Positions 1 through 8,611 of a DNA stretch of 64,000 nt are shown here, piece after piece. The position numbers and the translations under genes are program-made. How positions within the stretch are numbered: position 1 is the first letter of the stretch; each line of letters opens with the position of its first letter. The DNA lies in NCBI GenBank assembly GCA_002316385.1, contig DCDL01000001.1, positions 49,313 through 113,312 on the forward strand. The letters run 5' to 3'. The notes beneath the pieces are model-generated. The model was not told the origin of the DNA. It was given only the letters and a program-made list of their open reading frames with translations, and made no database searches. This DNA comes from Clostridium sp. UBA1056 (lineage in GTDB: Bacteria; Bacillota; Clostridia; Clostridiales; Clostridiaceae).

Positions 1-115
1 TTGTTGTGTTGTAGATTTTATCTTGAATAAATGCTTTAGTAAATCAATATTCCGAAACTGCTGAGCGTCAATAATATAAGTGCTTATTTAATATTTATTT
101 AGATTAGCTTATTTT

Positions 116-133
116 GTGAAGCCTCTTTTTATA
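116..133. repeat. Possible degraded half of repeat family B
   Basis: On the minus strand this reads AAAAAGAGGCTTCACAAAAT, which resembles the left arm of the family B hairpins at 4638, 23033 and 29213. No matching right arm is visible. Apart from this, bases 1-254 contain no gene that I can support. Confidence 0.3.
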
Positions 134-254
134 ATAGTTGTGTAATCTAAATATGTTGGTAGCGTCGTAATACATAATGTGAGCTTAAGATATTCAGAAA
201 GAAATCCAATCGTTACTTTGATATGGCCCTTATTTGTACTATACTTATATGCTT

Positions 255-1168
255 TTAACTATCTAAAATATTGTGATTATACCATTTTGGCTCTTCCAAT
301 GTAAAAAAATTAAAATCATCATATATCATATTTTTTCTTTCTATCATGCCTTCAACTTCTTTCTTTGAATATGGTTCTGCCCATAATACAGAATATAAAC
401 TTGTATAAGCTAGATATAACTTAACTCTCTTCCAAAAATCCTCTGGTATTTCCCCATTGAAATATCCTTGAATTTGTCCAATAGCAAATTCTCTACTATC
501 TTCTCTTGTAAATACACACATAGGTATAAACTCCCTATAAATGTCCTCATAGTCAAATCGATTAAAATCAATAATAAATATATTTTCTTCATTAATTATC
601 ATATTTCCCAGGTGATAATCCCCATGCATAGAGCAACCTTAGCAGAATCAATTAAGTATAGGTTGTCCATTATATACTTAATTGATTTTTCATCCTTTTT
701 CTCATAATACTTAGAGTTTTTATATCTATGAATTCTATCAACTATTTTCTTTTTTTCTTTAATATTAAAGTCCAGATTTTTATCTATTGGAATTTCATGA
801 ATCTTTCTTAATGTGTTACCTGCTTCTACTCCAAGCCTAAACTGTTGATCTTTAGTATAACATCTAATTATTTCTGAAGCATCTTAGCCTTCTATACATG
901 TATATAGCTGAAATACCTTATCATCATATATTTTAAGGTCTAAAAAATTGGGTGTATTGTTACATACCTGTCCAATTAAAGATACTATGTTAGCCTCTTT
1001 CTTCTTTGCTTCTACCTTTGAAATATGAGAAATTCTGAGTAGTAGCTTTTTATTATTACTAGTATAAATAATATATTTTTCATCTGCTGACCATCCCTTT
1101 TTAATCTTCTCTATACTTTTAAATGTATCAGCATATTTTAGATTCTTAATCTGATTTAATATATCCAT
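255..1168 (-). pseudogene. Aminoglycoside phosphotransferase-family kinase, disrupted
   Basis: This is a small-molecule kinase of the APH fold, broken in two places. The N-terminal 94 codons (884-1168) end at a TAA (884-886) in the stretch CIEG*DA, where relatives usually carry Glu-Asp-Ala, so GAA to TAA is the simplest change. The same frame then reads on for about 80 more codons with typical APH helix sequence (LGVEAGNTLRKIHEIP). A frameshift near 630-645 moves reading into the frame holding the catalytic loop HGDYHLGN and the metal-binding IIDFNRFD. The rebuilt protein would be about 300 residues, normal for the family. It sits 10 bp downstream of the GNAT gene and was probably co-transcribed with it. 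Substrate is unknown. Pseudogene status rests on two independent lesions. Confidence 0.85.
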
Positions 1169-1178
1169 ACTATCACCT

Positions 1179-1721
1179 TTAATTATTTTCTTTTATCCAT
1201 TTAGACTTTAAAATTGACATTTCATATAGACTCCAATACCTATCATTAGCCTTTCTTGCATCCTTTAGTAACTTTTCTATTGCAAAACCAACCTTCTCAT
1301 AACATCTAACTGCACCCTTATTAAAATCAAAAGCTCCAAGAGTTATTTTTTCAAATCCTTTATCTTCAAATCCAATTCTTAAGATTTCCTTTAATGCCAA
1401 AGCACCTATACCCTTGCCTCTTTCCGTATCTTCTCCAATTAAAAATCTACATACCCTAGCAATCTTATTTACTCTATCTATTTCACGAAGCTCCACTGTT
1501 CCTACAACTTCTTCTGTACTAATGGAAACTATCTTGTATATGTAAGTATCTACTACATCTTTACTTTCTTCCTCTAAAAAATACTTTTCAACCTGAGAAA
1601 GGGTTAATGGATATTCATATAAAGGTCCAGCCCATTGTAACAGATCATCAGCAGATTTATTACGATTCCACTCTACAATTTTATTTAAGTCTTCTTTTTT
1701 AATTAACTCTAATCTTATCAT
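1179..1721 (-). CDS. GNAT-family N-acetyltransferase
   Basis: A 180-residue acetyltransferase of the RimJ/RimL-like GNAT type that would transfer acetyl from acetyl-CoA to an amine. The acetyl-CoA loop is seen as RGKGIGALAL around residue 105-120, followed by NKGAVRCYEKVGF, the usual GNAT beta5-alpha4 signature. The start ATG follows a clear RBS (AGGGGG). It is the first gene of a two-gene unit with the kinase pseudogene. The acceptor cannot be told from sequence; an antibiotic-modifying role is only suggested by the kinase neighbour. Confidence 0.85.
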   Translation of the reverse strand: MIRLELIKKEDLNKIVEWNRNKSADDLLQWAGPLYEYPLTLSQVEKYFLEEESKDVVDTYIYKIVSISTEEVVGTVELREIDRVNKIARVCRFLIGEDTERGKGIGALALKEILRIGFEDKGFEKITLGAFDFNKGAVRCYEKVGFAIEKLLKDARKANDRYWSLYEMSILKSKWIKENN

Positions 1722-1852
1722 TTTTGTATCCCCTATTTTTTCTAATTGATGTTTATTAAAATCTCCTTCAATGGATAGCTTTCAATTTCATCCTATTTAA
1801 GTCATACAATAATATCTGTACATCTACTCCATTACATATAATTTATTAATTA

Positions 1853-2164
1853 TTATTTTTTTTCATACTTTGTTTCAAAGTCTCTAAATCTTATATAGGC
1901 AAGCAATAGCCCTAGTAATGGGCTATCACTTTCATGAACAACTATTCTATACTGAGCTACCTAAAGAAATTTGGTTATTAAAACTATAATTCCTATAATC
2001 AGAATTATATAACCTAATGCATTAAAATTATTTTTATATGATGGATCTGTTTTAGCTTTTGTAACTATTTTTGTACCATTCCTTGCAGATAATTGCCCTG
2101 GTTGATTCAATAATACAATGCTAAAAGCTATAATTAGAAGACCTCCAACTAACTTACCATCCAT
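1853..2164 (-). pseudogene. Small two-TM membrane protein interrupted by in-frame TAG
   Basis: The ATG at 2164 has a strong RBS (GGGAGG). The first 67 codons encode two hydrophobic helices (about residues 5-20 and 49-66) joined by a polar loop. A TAG at 1961-1963 ends this part, but the same frame continues for 35 codons (VAQYRIVVHESDSPLLG and onward) to TAA at 1853. The contiguous frame and charged tail suggest an original protein of about 103 residues. The 67-residue form could still be a functional membrane peptide. I do not recognise the family. Confidence 0.55.
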
Positions 2165-2197
2165 TTATAAACCTCCCATAACTTTCCTAAACACAGC

Positions 2198-2213
2198 AAC
2201 ATTTTAAAATGTT
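2198..2213. repeat. 16-bp perfect palindrome, repeat family C
   Basis: AACATTTTAAAATGTT is a perfect palindrome found again at 36349-36364, in both cases next to an AAAAAAGTT stretch. It lies between two minus-strand genes and may be part of a terminator-like repeat. At this AT content, chance recurrence is possible. Confidence 0.35.
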
Positions 2214-2235
2214 ATATATTAAAAAAGTTCCATAT

Positions 2236-2886
2236 TTAAAATACACATTCCACCTCTTTTATATCTGTGTCTACGATTCTAGTTCTAGTGTCTGATTTTG
2301 CTATAAATATTTCTTCTCCATTACTATCTATACAATAGGAAATAGGAATAGATATACCACAATTTCTGTATGAACCATCTGCATGACTTGTTCCAATTAC
2401 AATGGTTTTATATGTTTTAGCAATATTTTTTGCCTCTGTTATCCACTGTTCAAATTGTTCATCACTAAACATTCCTACACCAATAGGATGAGCAACAAGC
2501 TCCATTTGATCAGTAACTTTTTTTAAATCTCTAGCCCCTTTTAAAATTTCCATACATAGCACATATCCAATATTTATTTTATTATGTCTAACTACTAAAG
2601 GAGAATATAATTCCTCACTTTCATCTGGTGGAGTTTTAGCTCTTTCTAATATTTTTTCTCCATAATTATTTATTATCACAGCTCTATCCTTATTGTCTAA
2701 TCTATAAGATGTGATAATCATCACATTATATTCCCTAGCAAGATTGCAAGCATGTTTCAAACTCTCTTTGCTTGATAAATATCCTTCAGGATATAGTACA
2801 ATATCAACTTCTCTGTTTAATCTTATCTCATTACTAATCTGTTTAACTCCATTTTCATGAAATGGCTGTCCTATTAATATTTTCAT
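2236..2886 (-). CDS. Carbon-nitrogen hydrolase (nitrilase superfamily) domain protein
   Basis: About 216 residues when started at the ATG at 2884-2886, which follows GGAGGAGTGAGT; an upstream in-frame start at 2910 would sit on top of this RBS. The three nitrilase-fold catalytic positions can be placed: Glu in LYPEGYL, Lys in RAKTPPDESEELY and Cys in YVLCMEIL. Family members hydrolyse amides or nitriles, or condense amines, in the cytoplasm. The protein is somewhat shorter than typical nitrilases (260-300 residues) and the motifs diverge, so the substrate is unknown. It is flanked by decayed genes and has no obvious operon partner. Confidence 0.75.
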   Translation of the reverse strand: MKILIGQPFHENGVKQISNEIRLNREVDIVLYPEGYLSSKESLKHACNLAREYNVMIITSYRLDNKDRAVIINNYGEKILERAKTPPDESEELYSPLVVRHNKINIGYVLCMEILKGARDLKKVTDQMELVAHPIGVGMFSDEQFEQWITEAKNIAKTYKTIVIGTSHADGSYRNCGISIPISYCIDSNGEEIFIAKSDTRTRIVDTDIKEVECVF

Positions 2887-2956
2887 ACTCACTCCTCCAT
2901 TACCTATCACTCATGATAATTTTGTATTAATTTAATTGTTAAAGTTTATTTTTATA

Positions 2957-3265
2957 CTATTTTAAATCCTTTATAGATTTAATTACATGATACTTACTTT
3001 TGACCTCTTCACTATTGTATCTATCAATTAGAGTTAGAATCATTCCAAACTCTTCCGCAGCAACAAGATTTGATTCACTATCATCTATAAAAATTACTTC
3101 CTCTGGCTTTACTCCTAGCTTGCTCTAACTCAATATCCCTAAATTGAAAACTTGGCTCATTTAGGATTTTAAAAAATTAGGTGTAATAAACCATTATCCT
3201 GTACTAGATACATTTAGAGTTCTTCCAAAATCAAATAAAATATCCTTAACATTGTTTATATTCAT
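2957..3265 (-). pseudogene. HAD-superfamily hydrolase remnant
   Basis: A single frame of 103 codons contains three stops but keeps both ends of a HAD phosphatase. The N-terminus reads ILFDFGRTLN (motif I, with the nucleophile Asp), followed by a WFITPNF segment typical of one HAD subfamily. The C-terminus reads VKPEEVIFIDDSESNLVAA (motif IV). The centre of about 100 residues is missing. The original start at 3265 still has its GGAGG site. This is a gene with a large internal deletion plus point stops. Confidence 0.8.
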
Positions 3266-3284
3266 TATTAATTTCCTCCAAATT

Positions 3285-3470
3285 TTAGACTACATCTGTA
3301 CCTTTATCTTCTAACTTCTTTAAAATATCATCTAATTTTTTATCCATTTCTTTATCTCTCCTAAGAAAGCTTTTCCAACATTGTATCCCCTTATATAAAG
3401 CTATTATAATTGTCGGATATATAATAATATTAACAATACTAGATATTGTTATTGCATAATCAAACTTCAT
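3285..3470 (-). CDS. Small membrane protein with charged C-terminal helix
   Basis: About 61 residues from the ATG at 3470, chosen because AGGAG lies 7 bases upstream; an in-frame ATG at 3494 has no such site. One membrane helix (about residues 5-27) is followed by a Lys/Glu/Asp-rich helix likely to form a coiled coil (KEMDKKLDDILKKLEDK). It is organised like the next small gene upstream. No family is recognised. Confidence 0.5.
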   Translation of the reverse strand: MKFDYAITISSIVNIIIYPTIIIALYKGIQCWKSFLRRDKEMDKKLDDILKKLEDKGTDVV

Positions 3471-3540
3471 ATATAATCTCCTATTAATTTCCATATCTTA
3501 TTAGTTGCATTACCCTATATCCATCACTAGTCATACTACT

Positions 3541-3729
3541 TTATTGTGCTATGTCATTTTTCTCTTTTATTATTTTTTCAAGATTATCTATTCTCAAGTT
3601 AATTTCCTTAAAATGTAATAACATTCTTTCTTCATGCTGTTTTATTTTGTCTGGAATATAAACTATAATATTAAAGACTATCCATATACTTATTATAATT
3701 AGTATGTATTCTATTTTTCTCACCCTCAC
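3541..3729 (-). CDS. Small membrane protein with coiled-coil tail
   Basis: 62 residues, starting at a GTG. One membrane helix (about residues 7-27) precedes an amphipathic helix with heptad spacing (INLRIDNLEKIIKEKND). The layout matches the neighbour at 3285-3470, so these may be a duplicated or co-functional pair. The RBS is weak and the exact start is uncertain. Confidence 0.45.
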   Translation of the reverse strand: MRVRKIEYILIIISIWIVFNIIVYIPDKIKQHEERMLLHFKEINLRIDNLEKIIKEKNDIAQ

Positions 3730-3923
3730 TTAAAATATTTTACATTATAGGTTTATTATAACTTATTATTAACTATATCCCTATAGCTTTTACGTAATTT
3801 TACTCTTTCAAATCTTAAAAAGATTAATTCTAAAATTTGTCATCTTCAGTTAAAATGAAGTATATACTTTAAAATGAATGGTGATATAATTTATTTATTG
3901 CTAAGTATCATTTAATTAATTTT

Positions 3924-3959
3924 GTGATAATCTCTATGTGAAAACTTTGAGATTATCAC
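3924..3959. promoter_or_regulatory. 11-bp inverted repeat upstream of the oxidoreductase gene
   Basis: GTGATAATCTC and GAGATTATCAC are perfect arms around a 14-base spacer, 43 bp before the ATG at 4002. It could be an operator, or the terminator of something upstream; there is no T-run directly after it on the plus strand. Confidence 0.45.
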
Positions 3960-4001
3960 TTATAAAACTAATTTTTTATTGTATTAAAGGGGGATTTCAA
4001 A

Positions 4002-4628
4002 ATGAAGGTACTATTAATAAATGGTAGTCCTAATGAAAAAGGATGCACTTATACTGCTTTACATGAAATAGCTAAGGAGCTTGAAAAAGAGAATATAGAA
4101 GCAGAAATATTTCATGTAGGAAAAGATCCAATTAGAGGATGTATGGGATGCGGCCATTGCTATAGAAGTGGTAGTTGCAAGTGTATTTTTAATGATGATA
4201 CTGTTAATATTGCTTTAGAAAAAGCTAAGGATATGGATGGATTTATCTTCGGTTCTCCAGTTCACTATGCTAGTGCTTCTGGTATGCTTACATCATTTTT
4301 AGATAGATTCTTCTATGCAGGAAATGGTTTTGAATATAAACCTGGAGCTGCTATAGTGAGCTGCCGTAGAGGTGGTGCAACAGCTGCCTTCGACCAATTA
4401 AATAAATATTTTACTATTACCAATATGCCAATAGTTTCTTCTCAATATTGGAATATGGTTCATGGTAATACTCCTGAGGAAGTTGTACAAGATTTAGAAG
4501 GAATGCAGATAATGAGAACTCTAGGTAAAAATATGGCTTGGCTACTTAAATCCATAGAAGCAGGCAAAAAATCTGGAATATCCTTGCCTGCAAAAGAAGA
4601 AAGAGCAAGAACTAATTTTATAAGATAG
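4002..4628 (+). CDS. Flavodoxin-family NAD(P)H-dependent oxidoreductase
   Basis: A 208-residue FMN-binding reductase of the NADPH-dependent FMN reductase/flavodoxin-like fold. The N-terminus KVLLINGSPNEKGCTY is the phosphate-binding loop for FMN, and SPVHYASASGML is the second flavin-contact loop. A Cys-rich stretch (GCMGCGHCYRSGSCKC, around residues 46-62) is typical of the iron-sulfur-flavoprotein-like subgroup of anaerobes. The start is well supported by AAAGGGGGA. It stands alone, with a convergent hairpin (family B) separating it from galE. A role in redox detoxification is an inference. Confidence 0.9.
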   Translation: MKVLLINGSPNEKGCTYTALHEIAKELEKENIEAEIFHVGKDPIRGCMGCGHCYRSGSCKCIFNDDTVNIALEKAKDMDGFIFGSPVHYASASGMLTSFLDRFFYAGNGFEYKPGAAIVSCRRGGATAAFDQLNKYFTITNMPIVSSQYWNMVHGNTPEEVVQDLEGMQIMRTLGKNMAWLLKSIEAGKKSGISLPAKEERARTNFIR

Positions 4629-4637
4629 AATAAAATC

Positions 4638-4697
4638 AAAAGTGCTTTTGCAAAATATATTACTAATCTTATATAAGATATTTTGCTAAGCACTTTT
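4638..4697. terminator. Convergent bidirectional terminator, repeat family B copy 1
   Basis: The arms AAAAGTGCTTTTGCAAAATA and TATTTTGCTAAGCACTTTT pair around a loop. It lies between the plus-strand oxidoreductase and the minus-strand galE and should end both transcripts. The inner 33 bases match the copy at 23033 with two differences. Confidence 0.75.
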
Positions 4698-4719
4698 AAT
4701 TTATATTATAAAGTTTACT

Positions 4720-5733
4720 TTATTCTTCATATCCCTTTGGATTTTGGCTTTGCCATCTCCAAGAATCTTCACACATTTCTTTTATGCCCTTTTCAGCCTT
4801 CCACCCTAATTCCTCATTTGCCTTGCTTGGATCTGAATAACAAGTGGCAATATCTCCAGGTCTTCTAGCTGTAATTTTGTAAGGAATTTCTCTTCCACTA
4901 GCTTCTGAGAATGCCTTAACTATATCAAGGACACTATAGCCTTTTCCTGTTCCTAGGTTATAAGTTACAAGGCCAGAATCAGTTTTTAACTTTTCTAAGG
5001 CTTTTAAATGACCTTTAGCTAAATCTACTACATGAATGTAATCTCTAACTCCTGTACCATCTGGAGTATTATAGTCATCTCCAAATACACTAAGCTCTTT
5101 AAGCTCTCCTATAGCGACCTTTGTTATAAACGGCATTAGGTTGTTTGGAATGCCACATGGGTCTTCTCCAATGGTTCCACTTTCATGGGCACCTACTGGA
5201 TTAAAGTAACGAAGTAGTGCTATATTCCATGAATTGTCAGCACTATATAAATCTCTCAAAATTTCTTCTAACATTAGTTTAGTTCTACCATATGGATTTG
5301 TTGCAGAAAGTGGAGCCTCCTCAGTGATTGGAATAATTTTTGCATCTCCATATACCGTAGCTGAAGAACTAAATACAAAGTTCTTAACTCCGTATTTTCT
5401 CATAAGTTCTAAAAGTACAAAGGTACTAGTTAAATTATTATGATAGTATTCTAATGGCTTGGCTACAGATTCACCTACAGCCTTAAATCCTGCAAAATGA
5501 ATTACTGAATCTATGCTATTTTCACTAAATACCTTGTCCATATCTTCCTTGTTTAAAACATCATATTTATAGAATTTAGGTTCTATTCCTGTGATATCTT
5601 CAATTCTATCCTTAACTAACTCTTTACTATTACTTAGGTTGTCTACAATAATAACCTCATACCCCTTTTTAAATAGCTCTACAGTAGTATGACTACCAAT
5701 GTAACCCATTCCTCCAGTTACTAAAACTGCCAT
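4720..5733 (-). CDS. galE: UDP-glucose 4-epimerase
   Basis: 337 residues from the ATG at 5731-5733 (RBS GGAGTG; the in-frame GTG three codons earlier overlaps the RBS). It interconverts UDP-glucose and UDP-galactose in the Leloir pathway and supplies galactose for surface polysaccharide. The Rossmann NAD motif is [12 protein letters not shown] at the N-terminus. The catalytic YxxxK is YGRTK, preceded by the Ser-rich FSSSATVYG. The [12 protein letters not shown] and [10 protein letters not shown] motifs are characteristic of GalE. Length is normal for the family. It is monocistronic as far as can be seen, with no other gal genes nearby. Confidence 0.95.
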   Translation of the reverse strand: MAVLVTGGMGYIGSHTTVELFKKGYEVIIVDNLSNSKELVKDRIEDITGIEPKFYKYDVLNKEDMDKVFSENSIDSVIHFAGFKAVGESVAKPLEYYHNNLTSTFVLLELMRKYGVKNFVFSSSATVYGDAKIIPITEEAPLSATNPYGRTKLMLEEILRDLYSADNSWNIALLRYFNPVGAHESGTIGEDPCGIPNNLMPFITKVAIGELKELSVFGDDYNTPDGTGVRDYIHVVDLAKGHLKALEKLKTDSGLVTYNLGTGKGYSVLDIVKAFSEASGREIPYKITARRPGDIATCYSDPSKANEELGWKAEKGIKEMCEDSWRWQSQNPKGYEE

Positions 5734-5858
5734 GTAATACACTCCATTCTTAATTTATTTATGTCTTACTCTAATTTATATTCGTTTATAATCTAATAAT
5801 TCTTAATACACTACCTTGCATACAATTATATCTCAAATTGTAAAATTATAAAAGAAAA

Positions 5859-5878
5859 AGAGCTATTAGTCTAGCTCT
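5859..5878 (-). terminator. Rho-independent terminator of the ArsR-like gene
   Basis: On the minus strand AGAGCTA and TAGCTCT pair around a six-base loop and are followed by TTTTTCTTTT. The stem overlaps the last codons of the regulator gene that ends at 5866. Confidence 0.7.
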
Positions 5879-6978
5879 ATTTTTAGAATATTCAGGAATT
5901 CATCTATTTTAGCCCTATCAGCACTATAGAAAACTTTATTATCTATCTTTTCCATATACACTAACTTAGCTAAAATCAAGGCATTCATATGATATGAAAC
6001 CGTAGCTGTAGTAAGTGATAATCTATTGGCAATCTCTTGACCAAACATAGGTTTTTCCTTTAGCATTTTGATAATGTTAAATTTACTTTTGTCACTTAAA
6101 CATTTTAACCTATTGTTTAAAAGCTCTATTTCAATATCCTTTCCTCTTGAAAGTTTTAATAATTCATAGAACTTCCATCCAAAGTACATGTATTCTACTT
6201 TATCTTTGTTAAATATAAACTTTCTATTAGACATAATAGATATACTATTATATCTAACTATACTAATATATACATGAATATTCCTTTCCCAACTTTCAAG
6301 ATCTTTAATTCCTGTTATTTCAGATATAAAATTTTTATTCTCATTTATTAATGCTTTTAACTCATCAATAGATTTTAACAAATCCTTTTCCATAACTTTG
6401 AAAGCGTCTTTAAATATGTCTATAGATTCTAAAATCATATCTATTAATTCAATCAAATATTTTTTAGGATCCTGGGCTATAACTGTAATCCACCACTTAT
6501 CTTCATCTGTTAAAGCACACTTATTTATTAGATAAGGCATGAATTCTTTATCTGCATCCATTTCTTCTAGCTCACAATCTTCAGCATAATTTGCTTCACT
6601 TAAAATATCCTTTTTAGTAAGTTCAATAAGATAATGTTCTTCTAAAGAAAGTATTCTTTTTCTACCTTCAATAAGATCTGAAATAGGCATATTATTAATA
6701 AACATAGCAGCAATACAAGGTGATTCTTCATTTTCACTAGTAATATCTTTAAAAAATACTTTTAACCTATCCATGGATATCTTATTTTTACTTTTAAATC
6801 TATCAATGAACTTAAAGTAATTCTTGAAGTTTTTATTTATATATTTATCTACATCTACACCGTTTTCCTTTAAGCCATCTCTCAAAGATTTTACTAATTT
6901 CTCTTCATTTACTATAAAATAAAGAGTATTTTTTACTTCTTCTACTATATTAATATTGTCTTCTATTATATATTTCAT
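5866..6978 (-). CDS. ArsR-like winged-helix transcriptional regulator with long N-terminal domain
   Basis: 370 residues. The last 80 or so form an ArsR-type winged helix: CLSDKSKFNIIKMLKEKP, then the recognition helix LTTATVSYHMNALI, then a wing rich in polar residues ending KVFYSA. The first 270 residues are a helical, charged domain without a family I recognise, probably for sensing or oligomerisation. It directly follows the MFS exporter gene on the same strand (155 bp gap) and so is likely its regulator. The palindrome at 8477 before the MFS gene is a candidate site. No metal-binding Cys pair typical of ArsR is visible in the recognition helix. Confidence 0.8.
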   Translation of the reverse strand: MKYIIEDNINIVEEVKNTLYFIVNEEKLVKSLRDGLKENGVDVDKYINKNFKNYFKFIDRFKSKNKISMDRLKVFFKDITSENEESPCIAAMFINNMPISDLIEGRKRILSLEEHYLIELTKKDILSEANYAEDCELEEMDADKEFMPYLINKCALTDEDKWWITVIAQDPKKYLIELIDMILESIDIFKDAFKVMEKDLLKSIDELKALINENKNFISEITGIKDLESWERNIHVYISIVRYNSISIMSNRKFIFNKDKVEYMYFGWKFYELLKLSRGKDIEIELLNNRLKCLSDKSKFNIIKMLKEKPMFGQEIANRLSLTTATVSYHMNALILAKLVYMEKIDNKVFYSADRAKIDEFLNILKIELD

Positions 6979-7133
6979 ATGCTGTCTATTACTCCTTGCT
7001 TAAACTTTTCTATGGTACTTTCGTAAAACTTTTTATATATTAAGATTATTTAAATCTTTTCTAGATCCTTATATGAAAATCCTTTTTCACTGGTTTAAAT
7101 AAATAATTTTTAATGACTAAATTAAAATTATTT

Positions 7134-8390
7134 TTAAATTTCCTGCATGCTTTTATTATAACGTTGACATAGGAATAATACCACCATGCCTATCCCAAAT
7201 ATTAAGAATAGTTGAGCTGTGCTTAGGAATACACAAAGACTTCCTACTACTAATGATCCTACTGGTGTTGCTGCCATACATAATGAATTAAGTATTCCTG
7301 CTGCCCTTCCCAAATATTGTTGCTCTGTCTTTTGCATAAAAGTTATATTTACTATCATCATAAATATACTAGCAGATGCACCAAATAAAAAGGCTACTAA
7401 AATGATAGCACCATAAAGGACTAAATCAATACCTATCATAGGTACAAATGCTAGAGATAAATATGCAGTTCCTAGGATTACCCCTGAAATTATAAATAAA
7501 TTAATTCCTTTAAACTTTTCTGCTATTTTAGGGTATATAGCACCACCAATTAGCATCCCTGTAGTTAAACTAAAACTAATCATTGCAACTACTTCAGGAC
7601 CCTTTAACAACTCCTCATTTACATATGCAACTTCTAAAGTGTTAAAAGGTATTAGAAATAAATTAATTAATGCGGCAAATATAGTTATTGACATTAAAAT
7701 TTTTCTATTCTTTAAATAGATAAATCCATCCTTTAAATCTCCAAAGTACCTCTTAATATTTAACTGTTGCTTCTTTAGAATCTCTTCTTTATATCTAACG
7801 ATAGCCATAAATATTCCGCAGAGATAAAAGCTAACTGCATTAACAATCATCCCACCCCCAATTCCAATAATTGCTATAATTCCAGCTGCTACAGCAAGGC
7901 CTACTAGTTCCACAATTCTAGATAGAGTAGATTGTACAGCTCTTGCATATGCAAACTTCTCTTTTTCAATAATTAATGGATAGGCTGCAACTGCTGCTGG
8001 TCCTTCAAAAGACTCAAAGGTAGAATTCATAAAGGTAAATATAAATAAATGATATGGCTTAAGTATACCAAATATAAACATTAATGCTGTGATAGTTACT
8101 ACGATGGCTCTTCCAAAATTACAAATCACAACTACATTTTTCTTCTTTTTATAGTCTACAAACACACCAGCAATAGGTTGAAATAGTATTGTTGGAATAG
8201 CATTAACTCCAAAAAGTAAGGCCATTAATGCAGTACTGCCTGTAATTTCATATACCATCCACCCATAAGCAATGGTATCGATAGAATCCCCAAATCTTGA
8301 AATCAGATTTCCAATGATAAATAAACAAAAATTTTTATCCGTAAGTATGTCTTTATATCCTATTTTTTTCTTTTCTAAAGCTAAATCCAT
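7134..8390 (-). CDS. MFS transporter (MFS_3-like drug/macrolide exporter type)
   Basis: 418 residues with about 12 membrane helices. The N-terminal segment NLISRFGDSIDTIAYGWMVY and the loop GVFVDYKKKKNVVV match the MFS_3-like exporters (macrolide efflux and enterobactin-exporter type), where the Asp/Arg loop between helices 2 and 3 is conserved. It should use the proton gradient to export a hydrophobic compound. It is followed by a regulator of ArsR type and preceded by a palindromic operator candidate, so the pair looks like a substrate-inducible efflux unit. Substrate is unknown. Confidence 0.88.
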   Translation of the reverse strand: MDLALEKKKIGYKDILTDKNFCLFIIGNLISRFGDSIDTIAYGWMVYEITGSTALMALLFGVNAIPTILFQPIAGVFVDYKKKKNVVVICNFGRAIVVTITALMFIFGILKPYHLFIFTFMNSTFESFEGPAAVAAYPLIIEKEKFAYARAVQSTLSRIVELVGLAVAAGIIAIIGIGGGMIVNAVSFYLCGIFMAIVRYKEEILKKQQLNIKRYFGDLKDGFIYLKNRKILMSITIFAALINLFLIPFNTLEVAYVNEELLKGPEVVAMISFSLTTGMLIGGAIYPKIAEKFKGINLFIISGVILGTAYLSLAFVPMIGIDLVLYGAIILVAFLFGASASIFMMIVNITFMQKTEQQYLGRAAGILNSLCMAATPVGSLVVGSLCVFLSTAQLFLIFGIGMVVLFLCQRYNKSMQEI

Positions 8391-8455
8391 GACTACACCT
8401 CTCTTACATAATTTATATATTCTTAAATTATTTTCCTAATACTAGTCTATTCATT

Positions 8456-8496
8456 AATTAGATTATTGTCAATACTAATTAGATAATCATCTAATT
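8456..8496. promoter_or_regulatory. Candidate operator of the MFS-ArsR unit
   Basis: AATTAGAT-aatc-ATCTAATT (8477-8496) is a perfect inverted repeat, and another AATTAGAT half-site lies 21 bp away at 8456-8463. The cluster is 65-105 bp upstream of the MFS start codon. Spacing of two helical turns between half-sites fits a winged-helix dimer array. Binding by the adjacent regulator is inference. Confidence 0.5.
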
Positions 8497-8520
8497 AATT
8501 TTAATTTTTATTTAAAACAA

Positions 8521-8580
8521 AAAAGATTAAGAAGTATTAAATCAACTTCTACTAAAGTGTTTAATACTTCTTAATCTTTT
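8521..8580 (-). terminator. Long perfect-stem terminator
   Basis: The 21-base arms (AAAAGATTAAGAAGTATTAA and its complement) are perfect around an 18-base loop and end in T-runs on both strands. It lies 31 bp after the stop of the GGDEF/HD-GYP gene and isolates it from the MFS unit. Confidence 0.85.
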
Positions 8581-8611
8581 ACTTATAATACTATGTTAAT
8601 TTTATTTATTG

